64,000 bases of DNA from Bog-105 sp965277855 (GTDB lineage: Bacteria > Acidobacteriota > Terriglobia > Bryobacterales > Bryobacteraceae). Under the pieces are notes generated by a model, which ran no database searches, was not told the origin of the DNA, and saw nothing but the letters and a program-made list of their open reading frames with translations. Location: positions 5,394,001 to 5,458,000 of the forward strand of contig OZ255847.1 of NCBI GenBank assembly GCA_965277855.1, given 5' to 3'. Shown one piece after another: positions 46,938 through 55,853 of the stretch (positions within the stretch are counted from its first letter, which is position 1; the number at the start of each line of letters is the position of its first letter). The position numbers and the translations under genes were made by a program.

Positions 46938-48323
46938 ATGCGGGCAAGCAGATGGGTGCTACTGATTTGGACGACTGGCAGCCTGGCTGCTGGGGCGGCG
47001 GAGCAGGCGAAACCGCCTCTCACTTTCAGTCATGATGTGGCCCCGATCTTGTACCAGCATTGCGTCGCGTGTCATCACCCGGGTGACATTGCGCCGATGT
47101 CTCTGCTGACCTACAAAGACGCGCGACCCTGGGCGGCTGCGATCAAGGAAGCGGTGAGTACACGGCAGATGCCACCGTGGCGGGCAGATCCGGCGATCGG
47201 TCACTGGTCAAATGATCCGCGGCTGACGGAAAAAGAGATCGAGACGATCCGCAGCTGGGCGGAAGGGGCGAAGCTGGAAGGCGATCCCAAAGAGATGCCC
47301 GCGATGCCGGAGTTTCCGGACGGGTGGAAAATCGGCAAACCGGACGTTGTGCTAGCCATCCCGGAGCATCATCTCGATGCCACCGGGCCAGATGAATACA
47401 CTTACGTAAATGTGCCGACGAACTTTTCGGAAGACCGCTGGATTGTGGCGGCGGAGTTGCGGCCCGGCAATCGCAAGGTGGTGCATCACGCTCACGTCTT
47501 TGTGAGTGGCGAGACAGCTACGGCCGCGCAAGCAAAGAAAGCAGACGACCCGCAGGCGGCGTATGCCAAGTGGTTGCGCATCCGGCAGGGATCGCTTGAG
47601 TGGGTAAGGCCGGAGGCGCCGGTTATCGACGACGGTTGCGCGGTGGATGATAACGGGCTGCTGCCGGGCACGAAGAGTTCGGATCTGCAAAGCCTGATCA
47701 GCTCGTACTTACCCGGACGCGGGCCAGACGTCTATCCGAAGGGGACAGCGCGCAAAATTCCAGCAGGAGCGACGCTGAATTTTCAAATTCATTATTCGCG
47801 GACGACCGGAAAAGCAGAGACAGACGCGACGAGCGTAGGGCTGATTTTTGCGAAGGAGCCGCCGAAGAAGATCTCTAGGCGGATCGACTTATCGAACCAG
47901 ATGTTCTTAATTCCGGCCGGCGATGCGGATCAGGCAGTGAGTGAGTGTCATACGTTTCAGAAAGCAGTGCTGGTAACGAGCCTGACGCCCCATATGCACC
48001 TGCGCGGGAAATCAATGCAGATTGTGGCAGCGCTACCGGATGGCCGAAAGGAAACGCTGCTATCGGTCCCCGATTACGAGTTCAACTGGCAGTTCACATA
48101 CCGGGCCAAGGATCCGATTTACCTTCCGGCGGGTACGCGGATGGAGATCCTGGCGAGATTCGATAATTCGATGAATAAGCGGGGCAATCCCGATCCGACG
48201 AAAACGATTCGCTGGGGAAGTGCCAGCGAGAACGAAATGATGGATGGCTGGATTGAATATCTCGATGCGGATTCGGGAGCGACCAAGCCGACGCTCACCG
48301 AGACAAGTAAGCTACAAAAGTGA
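46938..48323 (+). CDS. Cytochrome c fused to copper type II monooxygenase-like domain (paralogue)
   Basis: A 461-residue secreted protein collinear with the one at 17354-18718. Signal: VLLIWTTGSLAAGAAE. Heme motif HCVACHH near residue 40, then MPPWRADPAIG. The copper-like sites are KVVHHAHVFV and LTPHMHLRGKSM, with ARFDNSMNKRGNPDPTKT near the end. Its role is unknown; oxidation of a peptide or lignin-like compound is possible. The ATG at 46938 precedes the signal; a GTG at 46905 would add 11 residues. It faces the DUF1501 gene. Confidence 0.8.
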   Translation: MRASRWVLLIWTTGSLAAGAAEQAKPPLTFSHDVAPILYQHCVACHHPGDIAPMSLLTYKDARPWAAAIKEAVSTRQMPPWRADPAIGHWSNDPRLTEKEIETIRSWAEGAKLEGDPKEMPAMPEFPDGWKIGKPDVVLAIPEHHLDATGPDEYTYVNVPTNFSEDRWIVAAELRPGNRKVVHHAHVFVSGETATAAQAKKADDPQAAYAKWLRIRQGSLEWVRPEAPVIDDGCAVDDNGLLPGTKSSDLQSLISSYLPGRGPDVYPKGTARKIPAGATLNFQIHYSRTTGKAETDATSVGLIFAKEPPKKISRRIDLSNQMFLIPAGDADQAVSECHTFQKAVLVTSLTPHMHLRGKSMQIVAALPDGRKETLLSVPDYEFNWQFTYRAKDPIYLPAGTRMEILARFDNSMNKRGNPDPTKTIRWGSASENEMMDGWIEYLDADSGATKPTLTETSKLQK

Positions 48324-48327
48324 TCGG

Positions 48328-49776
48328 TCAGGCGCGAAGGGCGTCCACTACTTTTCCCTTGCCGTCTTTGGTGACGTAGAAGGGGCGCTTCTCTACTTCG
48401 TAGAAAGCGTTGGCGGGGATGCCGAGCGCAGCGTAGATAGTGGCGTGCAGGTCGTCGATGGTGACCGGATTTTCCAGGATCGAGCATGGGCGTTCGTCTG
48501 CGGTCTTGCCGTAGAGTTTGCCTTTGGGTGTACCGCCGCCGAATAGCAGGACACTGCCGGCTTCGGTGAAGTGCCGGTGCATGCCGTAGTGCTTTGGTTC
48601 GGTCATGATGGTGGGTTGGGTGACCTGTTGTTTTACTTCCTGGCCCGGTTTTCCTTCGGTCATCATGTCGCGCCCGAATTCGCTGGCCACGATGACGAGG
48701 GTGCGATCGAGTAAGCCGCGCTGTTCGAGATCGAGAATGAGTTGCGCAATGGGCGCATCGACTTGTTGTTTCATGCCGACAGTTCGGCTGTGGCCGTTCT
48801 CGTGTGTGTCCCAGTAACGGAACGGAATGTACTCGGTGGTGACTTCTACAAAGCGGGTACCGGCTTCAATGAGGCGGCGCGCGAGCAGGCATCCGAGGCC
48901 GAAACGGCCAGTGTTATAGATGTCGTAAACGGGCTTCGGTTCGAGACTCAGGTCAAACGCCTTGGCAGAGGGCGAGTTGAGTAAGCGGTGCGCATTCTCG
49001 ATGGAGCGGCGCAAACTCTCTCGCTGAAAATCGCTGCCGTACTGGCCGACGGGCGAGGCAGACACAAGCTTCTGATACATGTCGAAGCGGCGCGTGAAGC
49101 GCGAGCGGCCCATATGCTCAGAGGGTCGTGTGCGGGAGACGGCATCGTTCGGATCGGTGATGAGGAAGGGCGCATGTTCGCTGCCGAGAAAGCCAGCCGT
49201 GTGAAAGGCTTTGACGGCATCGCTTTCGCCGCCAATCTCGAGGTTCTGGCCGATGTCGACGAAAGCCGGGAGATCGGGATTCTTTGGCCCGAGCGTACGT
49301 GAGATGACGGCGCCCATGTGGGGTGCGGCTACCGATTGAGGCGGCGGATAGCCGGTGTGCCAGTGGAACTGATGCCGCGAATGAAGGATAAAGCCGAGGT
49401 CGCCGACGCGATGCGAACGGACCAAGGTGCCGCGGTTCATGACTTTAGCGACGTGTTCGAGGCCTTGGGAAATTTTGATGTTGTCGACTGCAGTATCGAT
49501 GGACGGGAACGTGCTGAGGACAGCGCTGGAGGGAAGACCCGCGGCAAAAGGCGTGTATTTCTTGGGATCGAAGGTTTCGGTTTGCGCCATGCCGCCGGCC
49601 ATCCAGAGCAGGATGACGCTATCGGCGCGCGCGGGCAACTTGGTGGTGTCGGCGGATAATCGCGGCTCGCCTGCTGCCAGCGTAGCGAGTGCCGCTGCGC
49701 CAGTGGCGCGCATGAAATCACGCCGGCCGACTCCCGCTGTGATAGCGCGTTCGATTCGCCGTTCGTCCTTTGTCAT
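48328..49776 (-). CDS. DUF1501 protein, Tat-exported sulfatase-fold
   Basis: A 482-residue protein with a Tat signal (GVGRRDFMRATGAAALATL). The DUF1501 family has an alkaline-phosphatase/sulfatase-like fold; SVILLWMAGGMAQTETFDPK and TLVIVASEFGRDM are its usual blocks. In planctomycetes and acidobacteria it almost always sits beside a PSD1 cytochrome gene, as here (15 nt). Function of the pair is unproved, possibly handling of polysaccharides or sulfated glycans. Together with the PSD1 gene it forms a minus-strand operon. Confidence 0.88.
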   Translation of the reverse strand: MTKDERRIERAITAGVGRRDFMRATGAAALATLAAGEPRLSADTTKLPARADSVILLWMAGGMAQTETFDPKKYTPFAAGLPSSAVLSTFPSIDTAVDNIKISQGLEHVAKVMNRGTLVRSHRVGDLGFILHSRHQFHWHTGYPPPQSVAAPHMGAVISRTLGPKNPDLPAFVDIGQNLEIGGESDAVKAFHTAGFLGSEHAPFLITDPNDAVSRTRPSEHMGRSRFTRRFDMYQKLVSASPVGQYGSDFQRESLRRSIENAHRLLNSPSAKAFDLSLEPKPVYDIYNTGRFGLGCLLARRLIEAGTRFVEVTTEYIPFRYWDTHENGHSRTVGMKQQVDAPIAQLILDLEQRGLLDRTLVIVASEFGRDMMTEGKPGQEVKQQVTQPTIMTEPKHYGMHRHFTEAGSVLLFGGGTPKGKLYGKTADERPCSILENPVTIDDLHATIYAALGIPANAFYEVEKRPFYVTKDGKGKVVDALRA

Positions 49777-49791
49777 GAGTTGATTTCCTTT

Positions 49792-52212
49792 CTAGTAGAC
49801 ATACTGGAAGTCCGGATGGAGCATCATGCTCCACAGGAAATCCTCGACTGCCGGCGGCCGCAACTCGGGTCGCGACTCACCGGGCTGTTCAAAGAAAGCG
49901 AGCGCCACTTTCTTTTCATCCGGCGAAGGCTGACGGCTGAACAGCGTCAGATAGAGGTTGTTTACGGCCTCATCGACATTAGTGACGCGTGGGGGCGCCT
50001 CAAATGGCGCATCGCCTTCTACCTTGATGAGGCGCTCGGGATCAGGCTCGGAATTGAAGACGAAAAATCGCACCGCTCCCCCGACGTCGCTTGGTTCTGA
50101 ACTATCGTCGATGGCAACGCGGCCTCGCAAGCGGGTGAAGCCGAGACCTTCGATGGGATAGACCAGGCGAGTGTTGAGCGGGAGGGTAACGGTCTTAGAG
50201 AGCAGCTTCTTGTCCACCGTGAGATTTCGTTTTTCGAATTTGGAGAGGGTGGTCAACTCCGACAATTTCTTTGTTCCGCCGGGTCCTGACAATTCGACGT
50301 CGGACCATCCGGCGATGGTTCTAGCGGGATCATAAGCACCGGCATCCTGGGTGAGGAGGAACAGGCGCTTTGTTCCCGAGATGTCTATGTCAAACGGAAC
50401 CGAACCATGATGGAGTGTGCCGCTATCGAACAAATTAGCCGGGGCTGCCGGGAGTTGCCCGATCATGCGCAACGCGCCGCGCCGCAACCGATTTTCGAAA
50501 GTACTTCCGTTGACCAGTTCGAGCGCCTGAAAGGTGGTCGCGTGATTATCCCTGGTGGTGAAGACCTGGTCGCGCACCGGCCGACCCAGGGCGAGCGCCA
50601 GCGGCGAAGATTTCAGCTCCCAGTCGCGGACCTGGACAGCGGTTTTGCCTTCCTTGCGTGTGCCCCATTCGCCCGTGACCAGGGAGAGCGTATCGGCGAA
50701 TTCTTCGGCCGAAATGCGACGGACGAGCGGTCCGCGAAAGGCGTAGGTTTTATCGGGCTGTTCAGCAGCTGGTATGGAAGGCATCTGGTAGGCACGCGAG
50801 GTGAGCAGTTCGCGCAGAAGGTAGTGGAGATCGCTGCCGTGCGCCGAGAAATCGAACGCCATCCAATCGAGCAGATCGGGGTCCCAGGGTTTGGAATCCA
50901 TCTCGTCGACCGGTTCCACCAGTCCGCGACCGAAGAGCTTGCCCCAGTAGCGATTGACGATGGTGCGCGGGACACGCCCATTGCGCGGATCGGTGAAGAA
51001 GCGAGCGGCGGCCGCATGGCGTTCTTCTAAAGAGGCGTTCTCGGGCACGGAGCCTAACTCGGGATAGAGGAGCGCGGGCGTGACAAACTTGCCCTGCTTG
51101 ACGTCGCAGCGTACGAGTTCGAGCTTGGCATCCGGCGAAAATAGCGCGGCCATACCGTAGGATTCGCGCAGCTTGTAGCGGTTGACAAAGCTGTCGTGGC
51201 ACGAGGCGCATTTGAGATTGATCCCAAGGAAAACCTGTCCGGTATTTTGCGCCGCCTGCATGTAAGGCGTCTGGCTGGCATTCACAGTGCCGCGCCAGTT
51301 TACGCCAACCAGAAAGCCGTCAGGGTCGTCCTTCTTGACTGGATTGATCAGAGAAGCAATCATCTGGTCATAAGAAGTGTTGTGTTCCAGGGTTTGATGC
51401 AGCCAGGGTGTAATTGACTTACGGTCTCCTGCGTAATTGACGCCGGTGTCGTTGCGCAGCAGATCGTTCCACCAACTGATCCAATTTCCGGCATAGCGCT
51501 GCTGGTTGCCGATGAGCGCGTCGACGAGTTCTTCACGTTTATGAGGATCGCGATTAGCGAGGAACTGCTCGACTTCCGCGGCGGTAGGGGGGACGCCCCA
51601 AACATCGAGATAGACGCGATGCGCGAATGCTTCATCAGAAACCGGCGCGGCAAACTTCACATTATTTTTCGCCAGGTAGGCAGCCACAAAGCGATCGACA
51701 GGGTTTGCGAAGGGCTGATCGGGAATTGGCGGCTGTCTGGGCGCAATGGGCGCTACCCACTTGCCGGCATCCGCGGCCGCAGCAGATTTGGTATCCGGCC
51801 AGACAGCGCCTTCGTCGATCCACGCTTTCAGAACACCGATTTGCGCGGCGGTCAGCGGTTCACCGGATGCGGGCATGAGCGCGCCCTTCTGATGCGTGAC
51901 CTTCAGGATCATGAGGCTGTGGGCACTATCGCCCGGGGAAAAAGCGGGGCCGCTGACGCCGCCTTTGAGTGCGAGATCGCGGCTGGCGAAGGAAAGGCCG
52001 GCCGGCGCCGAGCCGCCGTGATGGCAGGAGACACAGCGCGCAGCGAGAATGGGATGGACTTCGGTGGCAAAATCCACGCCAAACATGGGTGAGGCACAAG
52101 CCAGGAGAGTGAAGAGGATGGTGGCCCAAGGCGGACGAGAGAACGGAGCTTGGATCTGGAGCACTAACGGAAAATCTCTTTGACTAGTTCTATCACTATT
52201 TGAGGTTTGCAT
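49792..52212 (-). CDS. PSD1-type cytochrome (DUF1549/DUF1553) protein
   Basis: An 806-residue secreted protein. A hydrophobic segment (ATILFTLLACASPMFG) precedes a planctomycete-type cytochrome c with one heme motif, RCVSCHHGG, near residue 60. DUF1549 follows (VDRFVAAYLAKNNVKFA, HRVYLDVWGVPPT), then DUF1553 (NGRVPRTIVNRYWGKLFGRG). Its partner is the DUF1501 gene. The stop of the upstream Uma2 gene abuts its ATG. The true start could be an internal GTG nearer the signal, since the first 25 residues are unlike a signal peptide. Confidence 0.87.
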   Translation of the reverse strand: MQTSNSDRTSQRDFPLVLQIQAPFSRPPWATILFTLLACASPMFGVDFATEVHPILAARCVSCHHGGSAPAGLSFASRDLALKGGVSGPAFSPGDSAHSLMILKVTHQKGALMPASGEPLTAAQIGVLKAWIDEGAVWPDTKSAAAADAGKWVAPIAPRQPPIPDQPFANPVDRFVAAYLAKNNVKFAAPVSDEAFAHRVYLDVWGVPPTAAEVEQFLANRDPHKREELVDALIGNQQRYAGNWISWWNDLLRNDTGVNYAGDRKSITPWLHQTLEHNTSYDQMIASLINPVKKDDPDGFLVGVNWRGTVNASQTPYMQAAQNTGQVFLGINLKCASCHDSFVNRYKLRESYGMAALFSPDAKLELVRCDVKQGKFVTPALLYPELGSVPENASLEERHAAAARFFTDPRNGRVPRTIVNRYWGKLFGRGLVEPVDEMDSKPWDPDLLDWMAFDFSAHGSDLHYLLRELLTSRAYQMPSIPAAEQPDKTYAFRGPLVRRISAEEFADTLSLVTGEWGTRKEGKTAVQVRDWELKSSPLALALGRPVRDQVFTTRDNHATTFQALELVNGSTFENRLRRGALRMIGQLPAAPANLFDSGTLHHGSVPFDIDISGTKRLFLLTQDAGAYDPARTIAGWSDVELSGPGGTKKLSELTTLSKFEKRNLTVDKKLLSKTVTLPLNTRLVYPIEGLGFTRLRGRVAIDDSSEPSDVGGAVRFFVFNSEPDPERLIKVEGDAPFEAPPRVTNVDEAVNNLYLTLFSRQPSPDEKKVALAFFEQPGESRPELRPPAVEDFLWSMMLHPDFQYVY

Positions 52213-52743
52213 TCACAGACCAGCGAACACATCTGCCAGCGCTGCCTCAAACGGCCACTTGATACGCTGCTCAACGATCTCGGGAACATCGCTCTCGGGG
52301 CGGTAGACGAGGATATGGCGCTTCACGTAGTGGACTTCGACCACTGCACCTGCGCCGGCTTCCAGGTACAAACCGATCTTTTGCAGACGCCGCCATCGGC
52401 GTTCACTGGGCGAGACTACTTCCACCACGAACTTGGGAATTCCATCGAAGTAGCGACTCGCTTTTACGGCCCTTTCGTATTCCTCGGGATCGAGAACCAT
52501 GAGGTCTGGCCCGGGAACGCTCTCGCTCTCTGCTAGCCCGATTCGCCAGCCGGACTCCCGAACAACCAGCAACTCCGAAAATTGCCGCTCCAGTATCTGC
52601 TCCAGGTTTTTGATGACCTTTGTGTGTGGAGGCAATGGCATTGGCGCCAAGACGTTCTCTCCTTCAATCAACTCGCTTTTGAAGCCGATGGTCTCCGGCA
52701 GCCTGATGAAATCTTCGACGGATAGTTTGGTGGAGATGGACAT
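52213..52743 (-). CDS. Uma2-family putative endonuclease
   Basis: A 176-residue PD-(D/E)xK-fold protein of the Uma2/DUF820 family. The order PGPDLMVLDPEEY, then KFVVEVVSPSE, gives the acidic residues; the usual catalytic lysine region reads RLQKIGLYLEAGAGAVVEV. Uma2 proteins are widespread and multicopy in acidobacteria and cyanobacteria; their role is unknown. It lies head-to-tail with the PSD1 gene, probably by chance of insertion. Divergent from blaI across a dyad. Confidence 0.82.
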   Translation of the reverse strand: MSISTKLSVEDFIRLPETIGFKSELIEGENVLAPMPLPPHTKVIKNLEQILERQFSELLVVRESGWRIGLAESESVPGPDLMVLDPEEYERAVKASRYFDGIPKFVVEVVSPSERRWRRLQKIGLYLEAGAGAVVEVHYVKRHILVYRPESDVPEIVEQRIKWPFEAALADVFAGL

Positions 52744-52779
52744 TCACTTCGAACGGTTTTTCAATTTTCACACGCGGTT

Positions 52780-52800
52780 CTCTACTATTCTGTAGTAGAG
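52780..52800. promoter_or_regulatory. Candidate BlaI operator
   Basis: CTCTACTA and TAGTAGAG form a perfect 8-bp inverted repeat around TTCTG, 25 nt before blaI. BlaI/MecI operators are dyads with TACTA/TAGTA-like arms. A second half-site-like GATAGTAGAA follows at 52811. It could repress both blaI-blaR1 and the divergent Uma2 operon. Confidence 0.65.
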
Positions 52801-52824
52801 CCTAAACGGCGATAGTAGAACGAT

Positions 52825-53223
52825 ATGCCCAGACCAAAGCTCAGTAAGCTCGAACTGCAAATTCTGGAGGCTCTCTGGGCGCATGGAAAAGCATCCATCC
52901 GGGAAATTCAAGAGTTCTTTCCGGAACCGCGGCCCGCTTACACGACCATTCAGACCACGGTCTACCGGCTGGAAGGAAAAAACGCGGTGCGCCGCGTCCG
53001 CAAGGTCAGCAACGCGCATATTTTTGAGCCGGTAGTGGCGCGGGAGGTGGCCCGGCATCGGCTGCTCGACGAGATTTTGAGTTTCTTCGGAGGGCGCGCG
53101 CAGCCGATGATGGCGCAGTTAGCGGAAGCGGGGAAGCTGACGCTTGACGACGTGCGCGAGTTGGAAAAGACGCTCAAGAGGATCGAGTTAGAGCACAAGA
53201 AAGGACGGGAGAAATCAAAGTGA
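52825..53223 (+). CDS. blaI: BlaI/MecI-family repressor
   Basis: A 132-residue winged-helix repressor: KLSKLELQILEALWAHGKASIREIQEF and AYTTIQTTVYRLEGKNAVRR are the DNA-binding part, and the C-terminal helices dimerise. In the classical system BlaR1 sensing leads to BlaI cleavage and derepression. It is the standard partner of M56 receptors, and in acidobacteria these occur with TIGR03435 fusions. The gene overlaps blaR1 by 4 nt. The dyad just upstream is a good operator. Confidence 0.9.
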   Translation: MPRPKLSKLELQILEALWAHGKASIREIQEFFPEPRPAYTTIQTTVYRLEGKNAVRRVRKVSNAHIFEPVVAREVARHRLLDEILSFFGGRAQPMMAQLAEAGKLTLDDVRELEKTLKRIELEHKKGREKSK

Positions 53224-54972
53224 CCGGTGAGCTGATCAATCACACCTGGCAGTCGACGGTATTCGCGGTGGCGGCGGGTCTGATGACGCTTGGTTTCCGC
53301 CAGAATCGCGCCGCTGTCCGTTATGGGTTGTGGCTGAGCGCGTCCGTTAAATTTCTCCTGCCCGTTTTCGTTATTAAACGCTGGCGGACATCGCTTGGGG
53401 TTAGCTCCGGTGAAGCCGGTTGTGACGCCGCCGCCCAGTGTCGCGCTTTCGATCGTACAGGTGAGCGAACCTTTTCCGAAGACTGTAGCAGTGACGCAGT
53501 CGACGCAAGGCGTTCGCAATTGGGTAGACATCGGGATTGCTCTGGTATGGGCTTGCGGTTTCGGCATGCTCGCGCGAATGCGTTGGCTGGGATGGTTTCG
53601 TATTCGGGAGGCGGTACGCGCGAGCACTCCGATGTATAGATTAGGCGCGATGCCGGTTCGCTCATCGCCCGGTTTGCTGGAACCCGGAGTCGTTGGGTTG
53701 TTTCGACCGATTCTCCTGCTACCGACAGGTATTGCGGAACGCCTGCAGCCGTTGCAACTGGAGGCGTTGTTGGCGCACGAGCTATGTCACATGCGGCGGA
53801 GCGACAACATAACGTCGGCGATGCACATGGTCGTAGAGGCCCTGTTTTGGTTTCATCCGTTGGTTTGGTGGATCGGGGCGCGGCTGGTGGAAGAGCGGGA
53901 GCGGGCCTGCGACGAAGCGGTGCTGAGCCTGGGCAACACGCCGCATGACTATGCAGCAGGAATTCTGAACGTTTGTAAGAGCTATGTGGAATCGCCATTA
54001 GCCTGCGTCTCGGGCGTAACGGGGTCCAATCTCAAAAAGCGCATTCAGGCGATCCTCGCCGGACGGGTAGCAAGCGAACTCAGTTTCGCGAAGAGAGTCG
54101 TACTAACAGTTGCCGCAGTGATATCTCTCATGGTGCCTGTCGCCATCGGGATCCTTGGTGCTCCCCGCATCCAGGCGCAAGTGCAGCCGGTCACGGCGAA
54201 GTTCGAAGCGGCCTCGATCAGGTCGTGTCAAGCCTTCCGCAAAGGCACAGTCCAAGACTGGTCCCCCGGAACTGTTCTACATAGCGAATGCACAACTGTA
54301 GGACGCCTCATCCAGCAGGCGTACGGACTGTTTGCGAATGGCCAAATGAATCCCGGCTCATTTGTTACCGTCGCTGGGGGGCAGGACTGGACGAGTTCCG
54401 AGCTCTACGAGATCGAAGCGAAGGCGACGGCTCCGCATAGCAGGGCAACAATGAATGGGCCCATGCTGCGAGCGCTGCTGGAAGACAGATTCAAGCTCAA
54501 GGTCCACCGGGAGACCAGGGAGGTTCCCGTCTACACTCTGACGGTCGCTGAGGGCGGTCCCAAGCTGCAGCCCTTTCAGGGAAGTTGCACTTCGAGAGAT
54601 TTTGACAAGTCACCCTCGCCGGCAGATTGTGGAACGGCTCGGGGTTTCGGGAACGGCTTCGAAATGCGGGCTGCGACGATGGCCGATTTTTGCGCGGGGT
54701 TCTCGGTCCTGCTGGACCGGCGCGTTCTGGACGAGACCGGTATTACAGGGAGATTTAATTTGCGCGTTGACGTGCCCGCGGAAGATCACGAAATGCTAAA
54801 TCGCCCTCGCTCACTGCCCGCGCTTAGTGATCCAACGACGCCTCCGCCTCCACCTGTTCCCTTTGAGGCGGCAAGAACCGCCATGGACAAACTTGGGTTG
54901 AAACTTGAAGCAACGAACGGGCCAGGGGAATTTATCGTCATCGATCAAGTCGAGAGACCTTCCGGGAACTAG
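53220..54972 (+). pseudogene. BlaR1-type M56 peptidase fused to TIGR03435 domain, frameshifted
   Basis: The first frame encodes a membrane start (HTWQSTVFAVAAGLMTLGF) and reads SASVKFLLP; a second frame then gives FSLLNAGGHRLGLAPVKP and continues to the end. One extra base near 53363-53370 explains the break. The second part has the zinc site HELCH (ALLAHELCHMRRSDN), the EERERACDEAV helix, a membrane helix, and a C-terminal TIGR03435 domain (KFEAASIRS, LRALLEDRFKLKVHRETR, TGRFNLRVDVP, GPGEFIVIDQVERP). TIGR03435 is typical of Solibacter. A sequencing error would restore one 583-residue protein. Confidence 0.8.
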
Positions 54973-55097
54973 CCGCTCGGGCGGAGCTGAGCTGAGAAGA
55001 TGACGCGCGAAAGCCTACTTCTAATAAGCCGTATCGGGCCCTCCTTTTGTGCAGCGCGATTACCTGATGTCAAACCGATCTGCCGCGAGATTTGGAT

Positions 55098-55150
55098 TGT
55101 TCCCACTGATTCTCTCTTGCTACCGGCCGGTATCGCGGAACGCCTGGACG
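55098..55150 (+). pseudogene. M56 peptidase fragment of a decayed tandem copy
   Basis: A short stretch, in two frames, reads like the ILLLPTGIAERL block of the neighbouring M56 gene (here LLPAGIAERL). It is the left remnant of a second M56-TIGR03435 gene; the right remnant is at 55560-55729. The flanks 54973-55097 and 55151-55191 show nothing else. Confidence 0.6.
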
Positions 55151-55191
55151 ACTGCTTCGGCTGTCCAGGGCTAAAATAGCGGAGACTACTG

Positions 55192-55398
55192 ATGGGCTTA
55201 AACACGGTACAGGAAATCGAACGCGCGATTGACGCCCTCACGCCACAGCAGTTAGAAGAATTGTATAGGTGGCTCGACCGGAACCATCCGGAGCCGTTTG
55301 ATGCTCGCATCTCGTCGGATCTGGAAACCGGCCGTCTCGACAAAGCCATTTGTCGCGCTTTGGATGACGAAGAGAACGGCCGCATTCAGCCGCTTTAA
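55192..55398 (+). CDS. Small antitoxin-like protein
   Basis: A 68-residue protein (VQEIERAIDALTPQQLEELY, RWLDRNHPEPFDARISSDLE, TGRLDKAICRALDDEENGR) resembling the addiction-module antitoxins that partner RelE/ParE-type toxins. It begins with a plain ATG and is intact. A RelE-like toxin start follows 6 nt later but breaks off, so this antitoxin is now alone. It sits inside the decayed M56-TIGR03435 copy. Confidence 0.65.
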   Translation: MGLNTVQEIERAIDALTPQQLEELYRWLDRNHPEPFDARISSDLETGRLDKAICRALDDEENGRIQPL

Positions 55399-55404
55399 GC
55401 GCGG

Positions 55405-55482
55405 ATGAATCACCTCGCAGCTACCGATTTCTGGCAGGAATATCGAGGGCTTCCGGCGCCCACAAGACCTATGACACTCTGA
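55405..55482 (+). pseudogene. RelE-like toxin fragment
   Basis: An ATG 6 nt after the antitoxin stop gives MNHLAATDFWQEYRGLPA and then a short out-of-frame tail; the next frame reads AHKTYDTLI. This is the N-terminal quarter of RelE-like toxins (x-F-W-x-x-Y-x-x-L-P). The catalytic C-terminal half is missing. Confidence 0.6.
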
Positions 55483-55559
55483 TCTCCTGACACACGCGTT
55501 GGGTTCGATCGCGGAAGATTTAATGTTCGCGCGGATGCCCCCGGATGATCGCGAACCGC

Positions 55560-55729
55560 TAAGTCGCCCTCCCTCACTGCCCGCGCTGAGTGATCCGAAG
55601 ACGCCTCCGTCTGTTCCCTTTGAGGCGGCGAAAACCGCCATGGACAAACTCGGGTTGAAGCTTGAGGCAAAGAACGGGCCTGGAGAATTTATTGTCATCG
55701 ATCAGGTCGAGGGACCTTCCGCGAATTAG
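55560..55729 (+). pseudogene. TIGR03435 tail of the decayed tandem copy
   Basis: Encodes RPPSLPALSDPKTPPSVPFE, then AAKTAMDKLGLKLEAKNGPG, then EFIVIDQVEGP, a close copy of the end of the preceding gene (54799-54972). The preceding bases also resemble the GRFNLRVDVP block with a frame change. No start or upstream domain remains. Confidence 0.85.
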
Positions 55730-55853
55730 CAAGTCGAGAAAAGGCAGATGGCGTATCCCCCAGTAATGGCCTAGGAGGATTGGCACAGGCAGGCTTTTCG
55801 GCGTATTTTTAGGAAGCCGCGTCAGGTTTTCCTGTTGTGTAGCGCCTTTTCCG

